Position numbers and translations under genes: made by a program
Assembly: GCF_022788715.1 (NCBI RefSeq)
Contig: NZ_CP085167.1
Span: forward strand, 865,001 to 929,000
DNA length: 64,000 nucleotides
Origin: Sulfitobacter sp. DSM 110093
GTDB lineage: Bacteria; Pseudomonadota; Alphaproteobacteria; Rhodobacterales; Rhodobacteraceae
Direction of reading: 5' to 3'
Part shown: one piece after another, positions 1 to 8,147 of the stretch
Numbering within the stretch: the stretch's first letter is position 1
Layout of the letters: each line of letters starts with the position of its first letter
Notes under the pieces: model-generated
Told to the model about the DNA's origin: nothing
Seen by the model: only the letters and a program-made list of their open reading frames with translations
Database searches by the model: none

Positions 1-284
1 TGTTCTTTGCCCTCGCATTGGCGCTGAAGACCTATTTCCAAAAGATTGCAGACCCCGCAGATATCGCCCCCACCGCAGCGGTTGCCTTTACGATCAACCA
101 TATCGCGGCGGTGTTCCTGCCAGTCGGGCTTGGCCTGCTGTGGCTCGTCTCGCCTGCCGCAGTGTTCTTTCTCGCTGCAGGAATGGCTGCGGTGTCGCTG
201 ATGTTGTCGCTGTTGATCCCGCGCCACCCGGCACCGGGGCATGAGACGATCTTTCAAACTGCCGTGCCGCAAGCCGCCGAATAG
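1..284 (+). CDS. MFS transporter, C-terminal end (partial)
   Basis: An open frame runs in from the left edge and stops at 284, giving 93 visible residues. They contain two hydrophobic stretches, one ending in LGLLWLVS and one ending in LMLSLLIP, followed by a short hydrophilic tail. This is how the last helices of a 12-helix major facilitator permease look, and the lone Asn-His in the penultimate helix fits that family. The substrate cannot be told from the tail alone. The assignment to MFS is inference from the helix pattern; another polytopic permease is possible. Confidence 0.55.
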   Translation, partial: FFALALALKTYFQKIADPADIAPTAAVAFTINHIAAVFLPVGLGLLWLVSPAAVFFLAAGMAAVSLMLSLLIPRHPAPGHETIFQTAVPQAAE

Positions 285-304
285 CGCGCCAAAACCAGCA
301 TGGC

Positions 305-333
305 TTGACCCGACGCGCGCACAGCCCTAGGCG
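305..333 (+). promoter_or_regulatory. weak promoter candidate for prmA
   Basis: TTGACC at 305-310 is followed after 17 bases by TAGGCG. The -35 box is good and the -10 box is poor. It lies about 35 bases before the prmA start, in the only gap between the transporter and prmA. Confidence 0.25.
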
Positions 334-366
334 AAGCGCAACCGCACCGCAGCAAAGGACCGCGCC

Positions 367-1239
367 ATGCCCACTTTCACCGCCCTGACGACTCTCACAG
401 GCCGCGACCCCGCCTATGCCTTGGGCGAGGCGATGGAGCGGCTGATCCCCGAACCCACCGGCGTTGGTGTCTTTGAGGTCGAAGACGGATCAGGCCTGTG
501 GGAGGTCGGCGGCTATTTCGAGGAAGCACCCGACACCGCTGCTTTGGCCGTGCTGTCCGCCGCGATGGGGGCCAAGGAGTTCACCATCTCGGAACTGCCC
601 GAAACCGATTGGGTTGCCCATGTGCGCCGTGAATTGGCCCCGGTCGAGGCCGGGCGTTTCTTTGTCTATGGCAGCCATGACGCCGACAAGGTTCCTGCCG
701 ATTGCGAGCCGCTGCTGATCGAGGCCGCGATGGCTTTTGGGACAGGACACCACGGCACGACGCTGGGCTGTCTGCGCGCGCTCGACCGTCTGGCGGGCGA
801 TGGGTTTCACGGTAAAAACGTGGTCGATATCGGCTGCGGCACTGCCGTGCTGGCGATGGCCGCCGCGCGCATCTGGCCAGAGCCTGTGCTGGCGAGTGAC
901 ATCGACGAAGTCGCCGTTGAAGTCGCGCAGGCCAATGTTGATGCTAATACCCTCACGGGCCGCGTGACCTGTGTCGAGGCCGCGGGCTTTGATCATCCCC
1001 AATTGGCGCAAGCCGCGCCGTTTGACTTGGTTTTTGCTAATATCCTGAAAGGCCCGCTGGTCGCACTGGCGCCAGATATGGCCGAAGCACTTCAGCCCGG
1101 CGGCTATGCGATTCTCTCGGGGCTTCTGAATGAGCAGGCGGATGAGGTGATCGAGGTTTATGCACGATCTGGCATCAATCTGGTGCATCGCGAAAGCATT
1201 GGTGACTGGACGACATTAACGCTCCAAGCTAACGCATAA
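367..1239 (+). CDS. prmA: ribosomal protein L11 methyltransferase PrmA
   Basis: This 290-residue protein is the SAM-dependent methyltransferase that trimethylates amino groups of ribosomal protein L11 in the cytoplasm. The C-terminal half has a class I Rossmann methyltransferase fold: the SAM loop VVDIGCGTAVLAMAA near residues 156-170, an acidic ASDID strand end after it, and FANILKGPL, the PrmA form of the substrate-binding NPPF-like motif. GTGHHGTT before the SAM loop is also typical of PrmA. The N-terminal half is the L11-recognition domain. Length matches the family. It stands alone between an MFS gene and a small membrane protein gene. Confidence 0.95.
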   Translation: MPTFTALTTLTGRDPAYALGEAMERLIPEPTGVGVFEVEDGSGLWEVGGYFEEAPDTAALAVLSAAMGAKEFTISELPETDWVAHVRRELAPVEAGRFFVYGSHDADKVPADCEPLLIEAAMAFGTGHHGTTLGCLRALDRLAGDGFHGKNVVDIGCGTAVLAMAAARIWPEPVLASDIDEVAVEVAQANVDANTLTGRVTCVEAAGFDHPQLAQAAPFDLVFANILKGPLVALAPDMAEALQPGGYAILSGLLNEQADEVIEVYARSGINLVHRESIGDWTTLTLQANA

Positions 1240-1289
1240 TTCACGCCTCATTTTCGTTGCATTTGGCCTTATTGCCTCTTTGTTGCCAC

Positions 1290-1309
1290 AATTTGTCTTT
1301 ATTCAAATT
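1290..1309. repeat. short inverted repeat upstream of 1350 gene
   Basis: AATTTG at 1290-1295 and CAAATT at 1304-1309 form a perfect six-base inverted repeat with an eight-base spacer, in an AT-richer patch 40 bases before the next start codon. It could be an operator or a small leader hairpin. No regulator is suggested by the context. Confidence 0.3.
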
Positions 1310-1349
1310 GGGAGCAAACGGTGGGGGCCGAATTGCTACGGAGGCTGTG

Positions 1350-1694
1350 ATGGCTGAAGGACACGCTCAATTCGCGAAACGTATTGAACTTCTGGGGCGC
1401 AAGCATCGGAAGATGCAACACGGGTATGTCACCCGCGTCGGTCGCGACGGGTTGATCACCGTTTTGCCAAAGCGGGGCAAACGGGGCTTCCCGATGAGGG
1501 GGCTTTACCTGATCGTTCTGGTGTTTTTTGGCTTCAAAGCCTTCACTCTGGCCGCGATTGGCCCGGTGACTTACAATGAACGGCTGTCGCGGTTGAACAA
1601 TGGATCAAGCCTAGAGCAGATTGGTGCCAAAATGATGGCCATCGATCCCGTGACAGAGGCTTTGGCAGGGCTGACCGGCCCGATGATGCGCTAA
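1350..1694 (+). CDS. small membrane protein of unknown function
   Basis: The 114-residue product begins MAEGHAQFAKRIELLGRKHR. I chose ATG 1350 because ACGGAGG lies just upstream; the frame is open from 1257 but that part has no such signal. A basic N-terminal region of about 45 residues is followed by one transmembrane segment, GLYLIVLVFFGFKAFTLAAI, and a soluble tail of about 45 residues containing a DPVTEAL stretch. The positive charge before the helix suggests that the N terminus stays in the cytoplasm. I do not recognise the family. A strong terminator follows, so it is probably the end of its transcript. Confidence 0.75.
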   Translation: MAEGHAQFAKRIELLGRKHRKMQHGYVTRVGRDGLITVLPKRGKRGFPMRGLYLIVLVFFGFKAFTLAAIGPVTYNERLSRLNNGSSLEQIGAKMMAIDPVTEALAGLTGPMMR

Positions 1695-1724
1695 GCACAG
1701 CGCCCTATTTCTGAAATAGAAAAT

Positions 1725-1756
1725 AGCCGTAGCGGGTATATCCGGCTACGGCTTTT
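1725..1756 (+). terminator. rho-independent terminator after 1350 gene
   Basis: AGCCGTAGC at 1725-1733 pairs perfectly with GCTACGGCT at 1745-1753 (nine base pairs, eleven-base loop), followed by a T run to 1756. It sits 30 bases after the stop codon, between convergent genes. Confidence 0.85.
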
Positions 1757-1798
1757 GCATTCGGGCAGGGCGCTGCGCCGCGGGGGCGCGCGTGGCAA

Positions 1799-2017
1799 TC
1801 AGCGTACGAAATGGTTTTGCGCCACAAGGTCGATATCGCCGCGGATCAGGCCAATGTCCTGCAATTCAAGATCGGTCAGATCCGACAGCGCCTTGCGGGT
1901 GGCGCGGCTGTCCTGCCACGCTTCGACTGCTGCAAAGAACGCGCCGAAAAAGCTGAAAATACGAGAGACGGCCGATGTAGAGCCGTAAGCGGTGCGGGTG
2001 GTATCGAAAGCTGCCAT
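1799..2017 (-). CDS. DUF1127 (YjiS-like) small protein
   Basis: The 72-residue product has a hydrophobic/aromatic N-terminal half (IFSFFGAFFAAVEAWQDSR) followed by the DUF1127 signature LSDLTDLELQDIGLIRGDID. Short DUF1127 proteins are common in alphaproteobacteria; some are RNA-binding and have been tied to phosphate, small-RNA and carbon metabolism, but no role can be fixed for this copy. The gene is divergent from ruvC across a 355-bp gap and convergent with the 1350 gene. The start is ATG at 2017, with AGGACGGC about four bases upstream. Confidence 0.85.
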   Translation of the reverse strand: MAAFDTTRTAYGSTSAVSRIFSFFGAFFAAVEAWQDSRATRKALSDLTDLELQDIGLIRGDIDLVAQNHFVR

Positions 2018-2372
2018 GGTGCCGTCCTATGTTTGATCGTCGGTTGCGTCCTGCGCGGCGCATCGAAAGGCGCCATGTTCAAAACGGGATTTTTGGCAAT
2101 TATGCCCGAATGTAGGAAGGCGCAATCCCTCAAAAACGACATGGAGGTCTGCATTTTCTGCATGGGTCGAAATTGGTGTTAACCTATTGCCAATAAGTAA
2201 TAAATCCCGCGCAAGTGGTGTCGGTTTTGTATCACGGACAGGCGCAATTTGACGTTGCGGTTCAAATGCGACAGCACGGGTGTCGCAAAGCGCTTGTGAT
2301 GCATCAGGGCTTTGCGATGTTCGCGTTTCGTGCTAGTGCACCAAAAAAGCAACAAACTTAACGAGGGCAGAG
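2018..2372. other. divergent intergenic region, DUF1127 gene / ruvC
   Basis: I find no coding potential in this 355-bp stretch. The middle (about 2165-2210) is AT-rich, with GTTAACC and AATAAGTAATAAATC. On the minus strand CATAAT lies about 75 bases before the DUF1127 start and could be a -10 element. On the plus strand TTGACG at 2249-2254 could serve ruvC, but no good -10 follows at 17 bases. Both promoters are presumed to be here. Confidence 0.5.
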
Positions 2373-2879
2373 ATGATACGGGTGATCGGCATAGATCCGG
2401 GGCTGCGCAATCTGGGCTGGGGGGTCATCGACGTCTCTGGCAGCCGAATCGCGCATGTCGCCAACGGTATCTGTCATTCCGAGGGCGACGACCTTGCGGC
2501 GCGGCTGCTTTCCTTGCACGGGCAGTTAACGCGGGTGCTGGCCACTTACCGCCCCGGTGCCGCAGCAGTTGAGCAGACGTTCGTAAACAAAGACGGCGCT
2601 GGAACACTGAAACTGGGGCAAGCGCGGGGCATTGCGATGTTGGTGCCTGCGCAGTTTGGCCTCGCGGTGGGTGAATATGCGCCCAACAAAGTCAAGAAAA
2701 CGGTGGTCGGTGTTGGCCACGCGGATAAAGGACAGGTGGCGCATATGGTGCGGATGCAGATGCCAGGGGTCGAGATTGCAGGGCCGGATGCGGCGGACGC
2801 GCTGGCCATCGCCATTTGCCACGCGCATCATGGTGGGGCCAGTACATTGGCGCAGGCCGTGGCGAGGGCGCAGGCATGA
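2373..2879 (+). CDS. ruvC: crossover junction endodeoxyribonuclease RuvC
   Basis: RuvC cuts Holliday junctions made during homologous recombination and works with RuvAB, encoded immediately downstream. The 168-residue protein has the RNase H-like fold signatures: [18 protein letters not shown] with the first catalytic Asp at residue 7, [12 protein letters not shown] with the catalytic Glu in the middle, and [14 protein letters not shown] with the C-terminal acidic pair. Length is normal. A purine-rich GAGGGCAGAG precedes the ATG. The stop overlaps the ruvA start by four bases (ATGA), so the two are translationally coupled. yebC, often upstream of ruvC elsewhere, is absent here. Confidence 0.96.
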   Translation: MIRVIGIDPGLRNLGWGVIDVSGSRIAHVANGICHSEGDDLAARLLSLHGQLTRVLATYRPGAAAVEQTFVNKDGAGTLKLGQARGIAMLVPAQFGLAVGEYAPNKVKKTVVGVGHADKGQVAHMVRMQMPGVEIAGPDAADALAIAICHAHHGGASTLAQAVARAQA

Positions 2880-3553
2880 TTGGTAAGCTTTCGGGCCGTA
2901 TCGATTACCGTGCTGCCGATCATATTTTGATCGACGTACGCGGCGTTGGATACCTCGTTTATGTCTCTGACCGCACCATGGCCGCACTGCCGGGCGTGGG
3001 TGAGGTTGTGGCGCTATATACCGATTTGGTGGTGCGCGAAGACTTGATGCAACTGTTTGGTTTTCAGACGCTGGTGGAAAAGGAATGGCACCGCTTGCTG
3101 ACATCCGTTCAGGGGGTGGGGGCCAAGGCGTCTCTGGCGATCCTTGGCACGCTCGGGCCAGATGGCGTGAGCCGGGCGATTGCATTGGGTGACTGGAACG
3201 CGGTGAAGGCCGCTAAGGGCATCGGCCCCAAGATCGCGCAGCGTGTGGTGCTTGACCTCAAAGACAAAGCGCCCGGCGTCATGGCGATGACGGGCACCAT
3301 TGCCGACGCCATGGGAGAGGCCGAAGCCGCCGCTGACGAGAGCGTCATCGAAGCTGCCACCCCGCGCCCCGCGCCAAAACCCGCCGCGCCGAATGCATCC
3401 GCCCAGTCCGAGGCGCTTTCGGCGCTTGGCAATCTTGGCTACGGTCCCGGTGACGCGGCGGGCGCTGTGGCGCAGGCGGCGGGCGAGATGCCAGCGGCGG
3501 ACACACCGACCCTCATCCGCGCGGCGCTGAAACTGCTGGCACCAAAGGATTGA
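2876..3553 (+). CDS. ruvA: Holliday junction DNA helicase subunit RuvA
   Basis: RuvA binds the four-way junction as a tetramer and loads the RuvB motor. The start is the ATG overlapping the ruvC stop; it gives [11 protein letters not shown], the standard RuvA N terminus. The OB-fold domain (to about residue 64) is followed by helix-hairpin-helix motifs, [17 protein letters not shown] and [17 protein letters not shown]. The 225-residue length is somewhat above the usual 200 because the linker to domain III is long and Ala/Pro/Glu-rich (roughly residues 140-180). Domain III, which contacts RuvB, is the last 45 residues. Confidence 0.95.
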   Translation: MIGKLSGRIDYRAADHILIDVRGVGYLVYVSDRTMAALPGVGEVVALYTDLVVREDLMQLFGFQTLVEKEWHRLLTSVQGVGAKASLAILGTLGPDGVSRAIALGDWNAVKAAKGIGPKIAQRVVLDLKDKAPGVMAMTGTIADAMGEAEAAADESVIEAATPRPAPKPAAPNASAQSEALSALGNLGYGPGDAAGAVAQAAGEMPAADTPTLIRAALKLLAPKD

Positions 3554-3599
3554 GACCCCCTCTGGCAGAACCCTACGCCCTACGCCATAACGAGGCTCT

Positions 3600-4619
3600 A
3601 TGACCGACATTGACCCCACCGTCCGGCCCGAGCCGATGCCCGAAGATTTCGACCGTGCGCTGCGCCCGCAGATGTTGGCCGAATTTGTCGGCCAAGCCGA
3701 GGCGCGCGCGAACCTTGCCGTGTTCATCCAATCCGCCCGCCAGCGCGGCGAGGCGATGGATCACACGCTGTTTCACGGGCCTCCGGGCCTAGGTAAAACC
3801 ACACTGGCGCAGATCATGGCGCGGGAATTGGGCGTGGGCTTTCGCATGACCTCTGGCCCGGTATTGGCCAAGGCGGGCGATCTGGCGGCGATCCTGACCA
3901 ACCTTGAAGCGCGTGATGTGTTGTTCATTGACGAAATCCACCGTCTGAATCCGGCGGTGGAAGAGGTGCTGTATCCTGCGTTGGAGGATTTTGAGCTTGA
4001 TCTGGTGATCGGTGAAGGCCCCGCCGCGCGAACCGTGCGGATCGAGTTGCAGCCCTTCACGCTCGTTGGGGCCACCACCCGCATGGGCCTGCTGACCACG
4101 CCTTTGCGCGACCGTTTCGGCATCCCGACCCGGCTGCAATTCTACACCGAAGACGAGCTTTACATCATCGTCGACCGCAATGCTCGCAAACTGGGCGCGC
4201 CCGCCGACGAAGGCGGTGCCCGCGAGATTGCGAAACGCGCCCGCGGCACGCCTCGTATTGCGGGCCGCCTGCTGCGCCGGGTGGTGGATTTCGCGGTGGT
4301 TGAGGGCGATGGCCGGGTGACCCGCGATTTGGCCGACATGGCTCTGACGCGGCTCGGGGTCGATCATCTGGGTCTTGATGGCGCTGACCGCCGTTACCTC
4401 AAGCTGATCGCAGAGAACTACCAAGGCGGCCCGGTGGGGATCGAAACCCTGTCGGCCGCGCTTTCGGAAAGCCGTGATGCGCTTGAGGAGGTGATCGAGC
4501 CCTTCTTGTTGCAGCAAGGGCTGATCCAGCGTACCCCGCGCGGCAGAATGTTGGCGGCCAAGGCTTGGACCCATCTCGGCATGGCTGCGCCCAAGGGGCA
4601 GAGCGACCTTTTCGGCTGA
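3600..4619 (+). CDS. ruvB: Holliday junction branch migration ATPase RuvB
   Basis: RuvB is the AAA+ hexameric motor that drives branch migration. The 339 residues show Walker [12 protein letters not shown] near residue 60, Walker [11 protein letters not shown] near 108, the GATTR sensor segment with [10 protein letters not shown], and the C-terminal winged helix ending in [13 protein letters not shown]. The N-terminal [16 protein letters not shown] is also typical. It lies 46 bases after ruvA with no terminator between, completing the ruvCAB operon. Confidence 0.97.
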   Translation: MTDIDPTVRPEPMPEDFDRALRPQMLAEFVGQAEARANLAVFIQSARQRGEAMDHTLFHGPPGLGKTTLAQIMARELGVGFRMTSGPVLAKAGDLAAILTNLEARDVLFIDEIHRLNPAVEEVLYPALEDFELDLVIGEGPAARTVRIELQPFTLVGATTRMGLLTTPLRDRFGIPTRLQFYTEDELYIIVDRNARKLGAPADEGGAREIAKRARGTPRIAGRLLRRVVDFAVVEGDGRVTRDLADMALTRLGVDHLGLDGADRRYLKLIAENYQGGPVGIETLSAALSESRDALEEVIEPFLLQQGLIQRTPRGRMLAAKAWTHLGMAAPKGQSDLFG

Positions 4620-4643
4620 CGCCCCAGAGCGAAGGTAAGACTG

Positions 4644-5273
4644 ATGACAATGACCGCAGAGCAAATCGAGACCCTTTTCACCCGCCGCGACGGACAGTTC
4701 GCTTTTGCCCGCTGGGGCCGCCCTATCGCGCCGGTGGCCTTTGGAATCGAGGAGGCGGCGCTGCCGGTGGTGAAAGGCGCGCTTGAGGCTGTTGCCAAGC
4801 TCGCCGGTCACGACATGGTCGAGACCGATCCCGAGTTGGGCAGCAACCTGATGATGTTCTTTTTCGCGGATTGGGCGGAGTTGCTAGACGTGCCGGGGAT
4901 GGATGGGCTGGTGCCGGACCTCGCAGGGCAGGTCGAGCGCTTGCAGGCGGCTGGGGCCAACCAATACCGCTTTTTCCGCTTCGAAGAAAACGGCGCGATC
5001 AAGGCGGCCTTTGTCTTTCTGCGCATGGACGACAACCTGCGCGATATGTCGGCGCAAGTCTTGGCGCTGAGCCAAGCGGTACAGGTCATCCTGCTCTGGT
5101 CCGAGGACGCCTTTCAAGAGCAATCGCCGTTGGCGCTGGCCGATGAAGCACTGGTGCTGCGGCCCGAGATCGCGGATGTGATCCGCGCGGCCTATGACCC
5201 GATCATGCCGCCCGCCGCCAATGATCCTAGCCACGCGCTGCGCCTTGCCGCGCGGGTGCAGGTCGCGTCATGA
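4644..5273 (+). CDS. conserved hypothetical protein between ruvB and ybgC
   Basis: This 209-residue protein has no signal peptide, no transmembrane segment and no motif I recognise. It is acidic, mixed alpha/beta in appearance, with an N-terminal segment FAFARWGRPIAPVAFGIEE, a hydrophobic block LMMFFFADWAELLDV and an AFVFLRMDDNLRDM segment that recalls compact cytosolic domains. Its stop overlaps the ybgC start by four bases, so it is co-translated with the Tol-Pal genes. The position suggests a role at the join between the ruv and tol operons, but the sequence does not show one. Confidence 0.8.
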   Translation: MTMTAEQIETLFTRRDGQFAFARWGRPIAPVAFGIEEAALPVVKGALEAVAKLAGHDMVETDPELGSNLMMFFFADWAELLDVPGMDGLVPDLAGQVERLQAAGANQYRFFRFEENGAIKAAFVFLRMDDNLRDMSAQVLALSQAVQVILLWSEDAFQEQSPLALADEALVLRPEIADVIRAAYDPIMPPAANDPSHALRLAARVQVAS

Positions 5274-5668
5274 GCCATACCTTTCCGGTCCGCATTTTCT
5301 ACGAAGACACCGACATGGCGGGCGTGGTCTATTACGCGAACTACCTGCGCTATATCGAACGGGCGCGGTCGGATATCGTCGAACAGATCGGCCTCGACCA
5401 ACGGGCCATGCGCGACGAGGGGCTGGTATTTGTCGTGACGCGGGTCGAGGCGGATTATCTGGGTGCCGCGCGCTTTGGCGATCGGCTGGAGGTGCAGACC
5501 ACCCATCAGGCCGAAGGGCCGGTGCGCTGGATGTTCGACCAAGACGTGCTGCGCGATGGCAAGGTCATCTTTCGTGCTAAGGTTACTGCCGTTTGCATGA
5601 CAACGGCCGGTAAACCCACCCGTTTGCCAGCGAAACTCCGCCTGCCAAGCGGCGATCCTGCGTCCTGA
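5270..5668 (+). CDS. ybgC: YbgC acyl-CoA thioesterase (Tol-Pal associated)
   Basis: The 132-residue protein is a single hotdog-fold domain of the 4-hydroxybenzoyl-CoA thioesterase family. The active-site segment YEDTDMAGVVYYANYLRYIE carries the catalytic Asp-x-x-Gly and Tyr-Ala-Asn pattern of YbgC. YbgC hydrolyses acyl-CoA and is conserved as the first gene of tol-pal operons, where it has been linked to envelope phospholipid metabolism. It is coupled to the upstream unknown gene by an ATGA overlap and lies 117 bases before tolQ. Confidence 0.93.
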   Translation: MSHTFPVRIFYEDTDMAGVVYYANYLRYIERARSDIVEQIGLDQRAMRDEGLVFVVTRVEADYLGAARFGDRLEVQTTHQAEGPVRWMFDQDVLRDGKVIFRAKVTAVCMTTAGKPTRLPAKLRLPSGDPAS

Positions 5669-5785
5669 TACCATAATTCTGGCAATCTCGGTTGCAGTCC
5701 GTTAGCTTTGCTCCAAATAGAGGCCGGAAATTAGGCCCAAGAGGCAGATTGCCCCAAAGGGGCGGCAGTAAAAGAGCATAGTTAA

Positions 5786-6481
5786 ATGGAAGCAGAGACG
5801 CTGGCATTGGCACAGGGGATTGATTTCTCCCTGTGGGGGTTGTTCGCGAAGGCGACAGTCACGGTCAAACTTGTAATGATCATGCTGATTGGGGCTTCGT
5901 TCTGGTCTTGGTCGATCATTGTTCAAAAAACCATCCAATACCGCAAAGCCCGTGCCGAGGCCGCGCAGTTTGATCAGGCTTTCTGGTCGGGCGAGCCGCT
6001 GGACGGGTTGTTTGATAACATCGGCGCAGACCCCGATGGACCATCTGAGAAAATCTTTGCATCAGGCATGTCCGAATGGCGCCGCTCACACCGCGAAGAT
6101 GGCGCGCTGATCCCCGGCGCCACCGCACGGATTGACCGCTCCATGGATGTGGCAATTTCCAAAGAGGCCGAACGTCTGCAAAAGGGTCTGCCGGTGCTGG
6201 CGACCGTGGGCTCCACCGCGCCCTTCGTCGGCCTGTTCGGGACCGTCTTCGGCATCATGAACTCGTTCATTGAGATTGCCGCCCAGCAGAACACCAACCT
6301 CGCCGTCGTCGCCCCCGGTATTGCCGAGGCGCTTTTGGCGACCGGTATCGGCCTTCTGGCTGCGATCCCGGCGGTTGTGTTCTATAATAAGCTCAGCGCT
6401 GACAGCGACCGTATCTTGGGCAACTACGAAGCCTTCTCGGATGAATTCGCCACCATCCTCAGCCGCCAGTTGGACAGCTAA
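5786..6481 (+). CDS. tolQ: TolQ proton channel subunit
   Basis: TolQ is the inner-membrane MotA/TolQ/ExbB-type subunit that with TolR uses the proton motive force to energise TolA during outer-membrane constriction. The 231 residues contain an N-terminal helix (LVMIMLIGASFWSWSII), a cytoplasmic loop of about 90 residues, then two further helices, GLFGTVFGIMNSF and ALLATGIGLLAAIPAVVFY, which carry the conserved pore-lining residues. A small GCCCC/GGGGC hairpin lies upstream at about 5752-5764. tolR follows after 3 bases. Confidence 0.95.
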   Translation: MEAETLALAQGIDFSLWGLFAKATVTVKLVMIMLIGASFWSWSIIVQKTIQYRKARAEAAQFDQAFWSGEPLDGLFDNIGADPDGPSEKIFASGMSEWRRSHREDGALIPGATARIDRSMDVAISKEAERLQKGLPVLATVGSTAPFVGLFGTVFGIMNSFIEIAAQQNTNLAVVAPGIAEALLATGIGLLAAIPAVVFYNKLSADSDRILGNYEAFSDEFATILSRQLDS

Positions 6482-6484
6482 GCC

Positions 6485-6958
6485 ATGGGCGCAGGTGTCA
6501 TGAAAAAGCAAGGCGGTAAGGGGCGGCGTCGCGGGCGCGCACAGCCGATGGCCGAGATCAACGTCACGCCCTTCGTCGACGTTATGCTGGTGCTGCTGAT
6601 CATCTTCATGGTCGCCGCTCCGCTTTTGACCGTTGGCGTGCCGGTGGAACTGCCCAAAACCGCCGCCACGGCCCTGCCATCCGAGCAGGAAGAGCCGTTG
6701 ACCGTCACCCTGACCGCCGAGGGGGCGGTGCAAATCCAAACCACCGAGACGCCCCGCGACCAACTGATCACCAAACTGCGGGCGATTGCCTCGGAACGAG
6801 CCAGCGACCGGGTTTTCCTCCGCGCGGATGGCAAAGTGTCTTATGCGCAGGTCATGGAAGTCATGGGCGCGCTCAACGCAGGCGGCTTTTCCAACATCGG
6901 TCTGGTGACCGACATCGGTGGCCCGGCGTTGGACGGCAGCGACACGTCGGGTGGCTGA
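6485..6958 (+). CDS. tolR: TolR
   Basis: TolR is the ExbD-like partner of TolQ. The 157-residue protein has a basic N terminus (KKQGGKGRRRGRAQPMAEIN), then one transmembrane helix, PFVDVMLVLLIIFMVAAPLL, whose Asp is the conserved proton-carrying residue, and a periplasmic domain of about 100 residues. The start could be 6485 (MGAGVMKK) or the Met at codon 6; I keep the first, which sits three bases after tolQ. tolA begins three bases after the stop. Confidence 0.94.
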   Translation: MGAGVMKKQGGKGRRRGRAQPMAEINVTPFVDVMLVLLIIFMVAAPLLTVGVPVELPKTAATALPSEQEEPLTVTLTAEGAVQIQTTETPRDQLITKLRAIASERASDRVFLRADGKVSYAQVMEVMGALNAGGFSNIGLVTDIGGPALDGSDTSGG

Positions 6959-6961
6959 GCC

Positions 6962-8146
6962 GTGCATACCGGGCATTACATATCAGGTGCCGGGCATCTG
7001 GGTCTTATCGGTTGGCTTCTCTTTGGTGGGATGTTCACCCCCGAGCCTGACCCCGTTGAGATGACCGAAGTCTCCGTGATCTCTGGCGCTGAATATGACG
7101 CGCTGGTGGCCGCGCAGCAGCCGCCGTCTTCGTCCACCGAGGTGACACAGCCCGCGCCACCAGAGGTGACGGAGGAGGCACCCGACGTCACGGCAGAGCC
7201 TGACACCCAGATAGAGCAACCCGAACCGGTGCAGACCGAAACCCCGCCCGAGGACCTCCCCCCCGAGGTGACGGAGTTGGAGTTGCCGCCGCAGACCCAA
7301 GTGGATGACACGCCGCCCGAGATGAACGAGCCGGTGGGCGATACCGCCGTGCTGGTGCCTGAGATCGCGCCAGAGGCCCGCCCGCGCGAAGCGCCGCGTG
7401 TGGCCCCAGAACCGGTTGAGCAGCCCGACCCCGAACTGCGCCCCGATCTGGATGAGCAACCCGCCGTAGCACCGGATGCCGAGGCCGAAGCCGAAGCCGT
7501 TGTGGAAGAGCCGCAAGAAGCCCAGACGCCCGAGGACAGCACGACCGAGATCGTGACCGAAGCCGATAAAGCTCCGGCTGCCTCCGCGCGCCCACCCGGC
7601 CGCCGTCCGACACCGCCGCCCCCGGCACCTGTCGAAGTGGCCGAAGCACCGGAAGAACCGGCTGAAACGCCCGCGCCTGAGCCGACACCTGAACCAACGC
7701 CAGAGCCTGAGCCAACACCTGACCCCGTTGAGGAGCCAGCGACCTCTAGCTCGACCGAGGACGCGATCGCCGATGCGCTGAGCGAAGTCTTGGGGCAGCC
7801 CGAGGCAACCGCGCCCGCGCCAAGCGGCCCGCCGCTGTCATCGGGTGAACGCGAATCTCTGCGCGTGGCGGTCTCTGCCTGCTGGAACATCGGCGCGCTC
7901 TCGACAGAGGCGTCGCGCACGACGGTCGTGGTGGGCATGCAGATGAACACCGACGGCACGCCAGTGGCCAGTTCGATCCGCTTGCTGAGTTCCAGCGGCG
8001 GCAGCGACACGGCTGCACGGCAAGCCTTTGAGGCCGCAAAACGCGCAGTCATTCGTTGCGGCAGCAGTGGTTACAAACTGCCGCAGGAAAAATACAGTCA
8101 ATGGCAAGACATCGAGATGACATTCGACCCAATGAGGAGCCGATAA
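6962..8146 (+). CDS. tolA: TolA-like envelope protein with Pro/Glu-rich linker
   Basis: By position between tolR and tolB this is TolA, the trans-periplasmic link from TolQR to Pal/TolB. It opens on a GTG codon, with one weak hydrophobic helix ([14 protein letters not shown]) near residues 13-26. The linker, about residues 40-280, is dominated by Pro, Glu, Thr and Val, with [17 protein letters not shown] at its end, not by the Ala/Lys-rich helical domain of E. coli TolA. The C-terminal 110 residues form a compact TonB/TolA-type domain containing [11 protein letters not shown] and a second Cys near the end. Anchoring, span and domain order fit TolA; the linker is unlike the textbook form. Confidence 0.88.
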   Translation: MHTGHYISGAGHLGLIGWLLFGGMFTPEPDPVEMTEVSVISGAEYDALVAAQQPPSSSTEVTQPAPPEVTEEAPDVTAEPDTQIEQPEPVQTETPPEDLPPEVTELELPPQTQVDDTPPEMNEPVGDTAVLVPEIAPEARPREAPRVAPEPVEQPDPELRPDLDEQPAVAPDAEAEAEAVVEEPQEAQTPEDSTTEIVTEADKAPAASARPPGRRPTPPPPAPVEVAEAPEEPAETPAPEPTPEPTPEPEPTPDPVEEPATSSSTEDAIADALSEVLGQPEATAPAPSGPPLSSGERESLRVAVSACWNIGALSTEASRTTVVVGMQMNTDGTPVASSIRLLSSSGGSDTAARQAFEAAKRAVIRCGSSGYKLPQEKYSQWQDIEMTFDPMRSR

Positions 8147-8147
8147 C

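Noticed and set aside
2312..2572. frame starting before ruvC in another phase
   Set aside because: It lies mostly inside ruvC in a different frame and has no recognisable sequence.
6976..8052. 358-codon Ser/Gly-rich frame opposite tolA
   Set aside because: It is the complement of the Pro/Glu-rich linker, which produces Gly/Ser codons on the other strand. tolA fits the operon.
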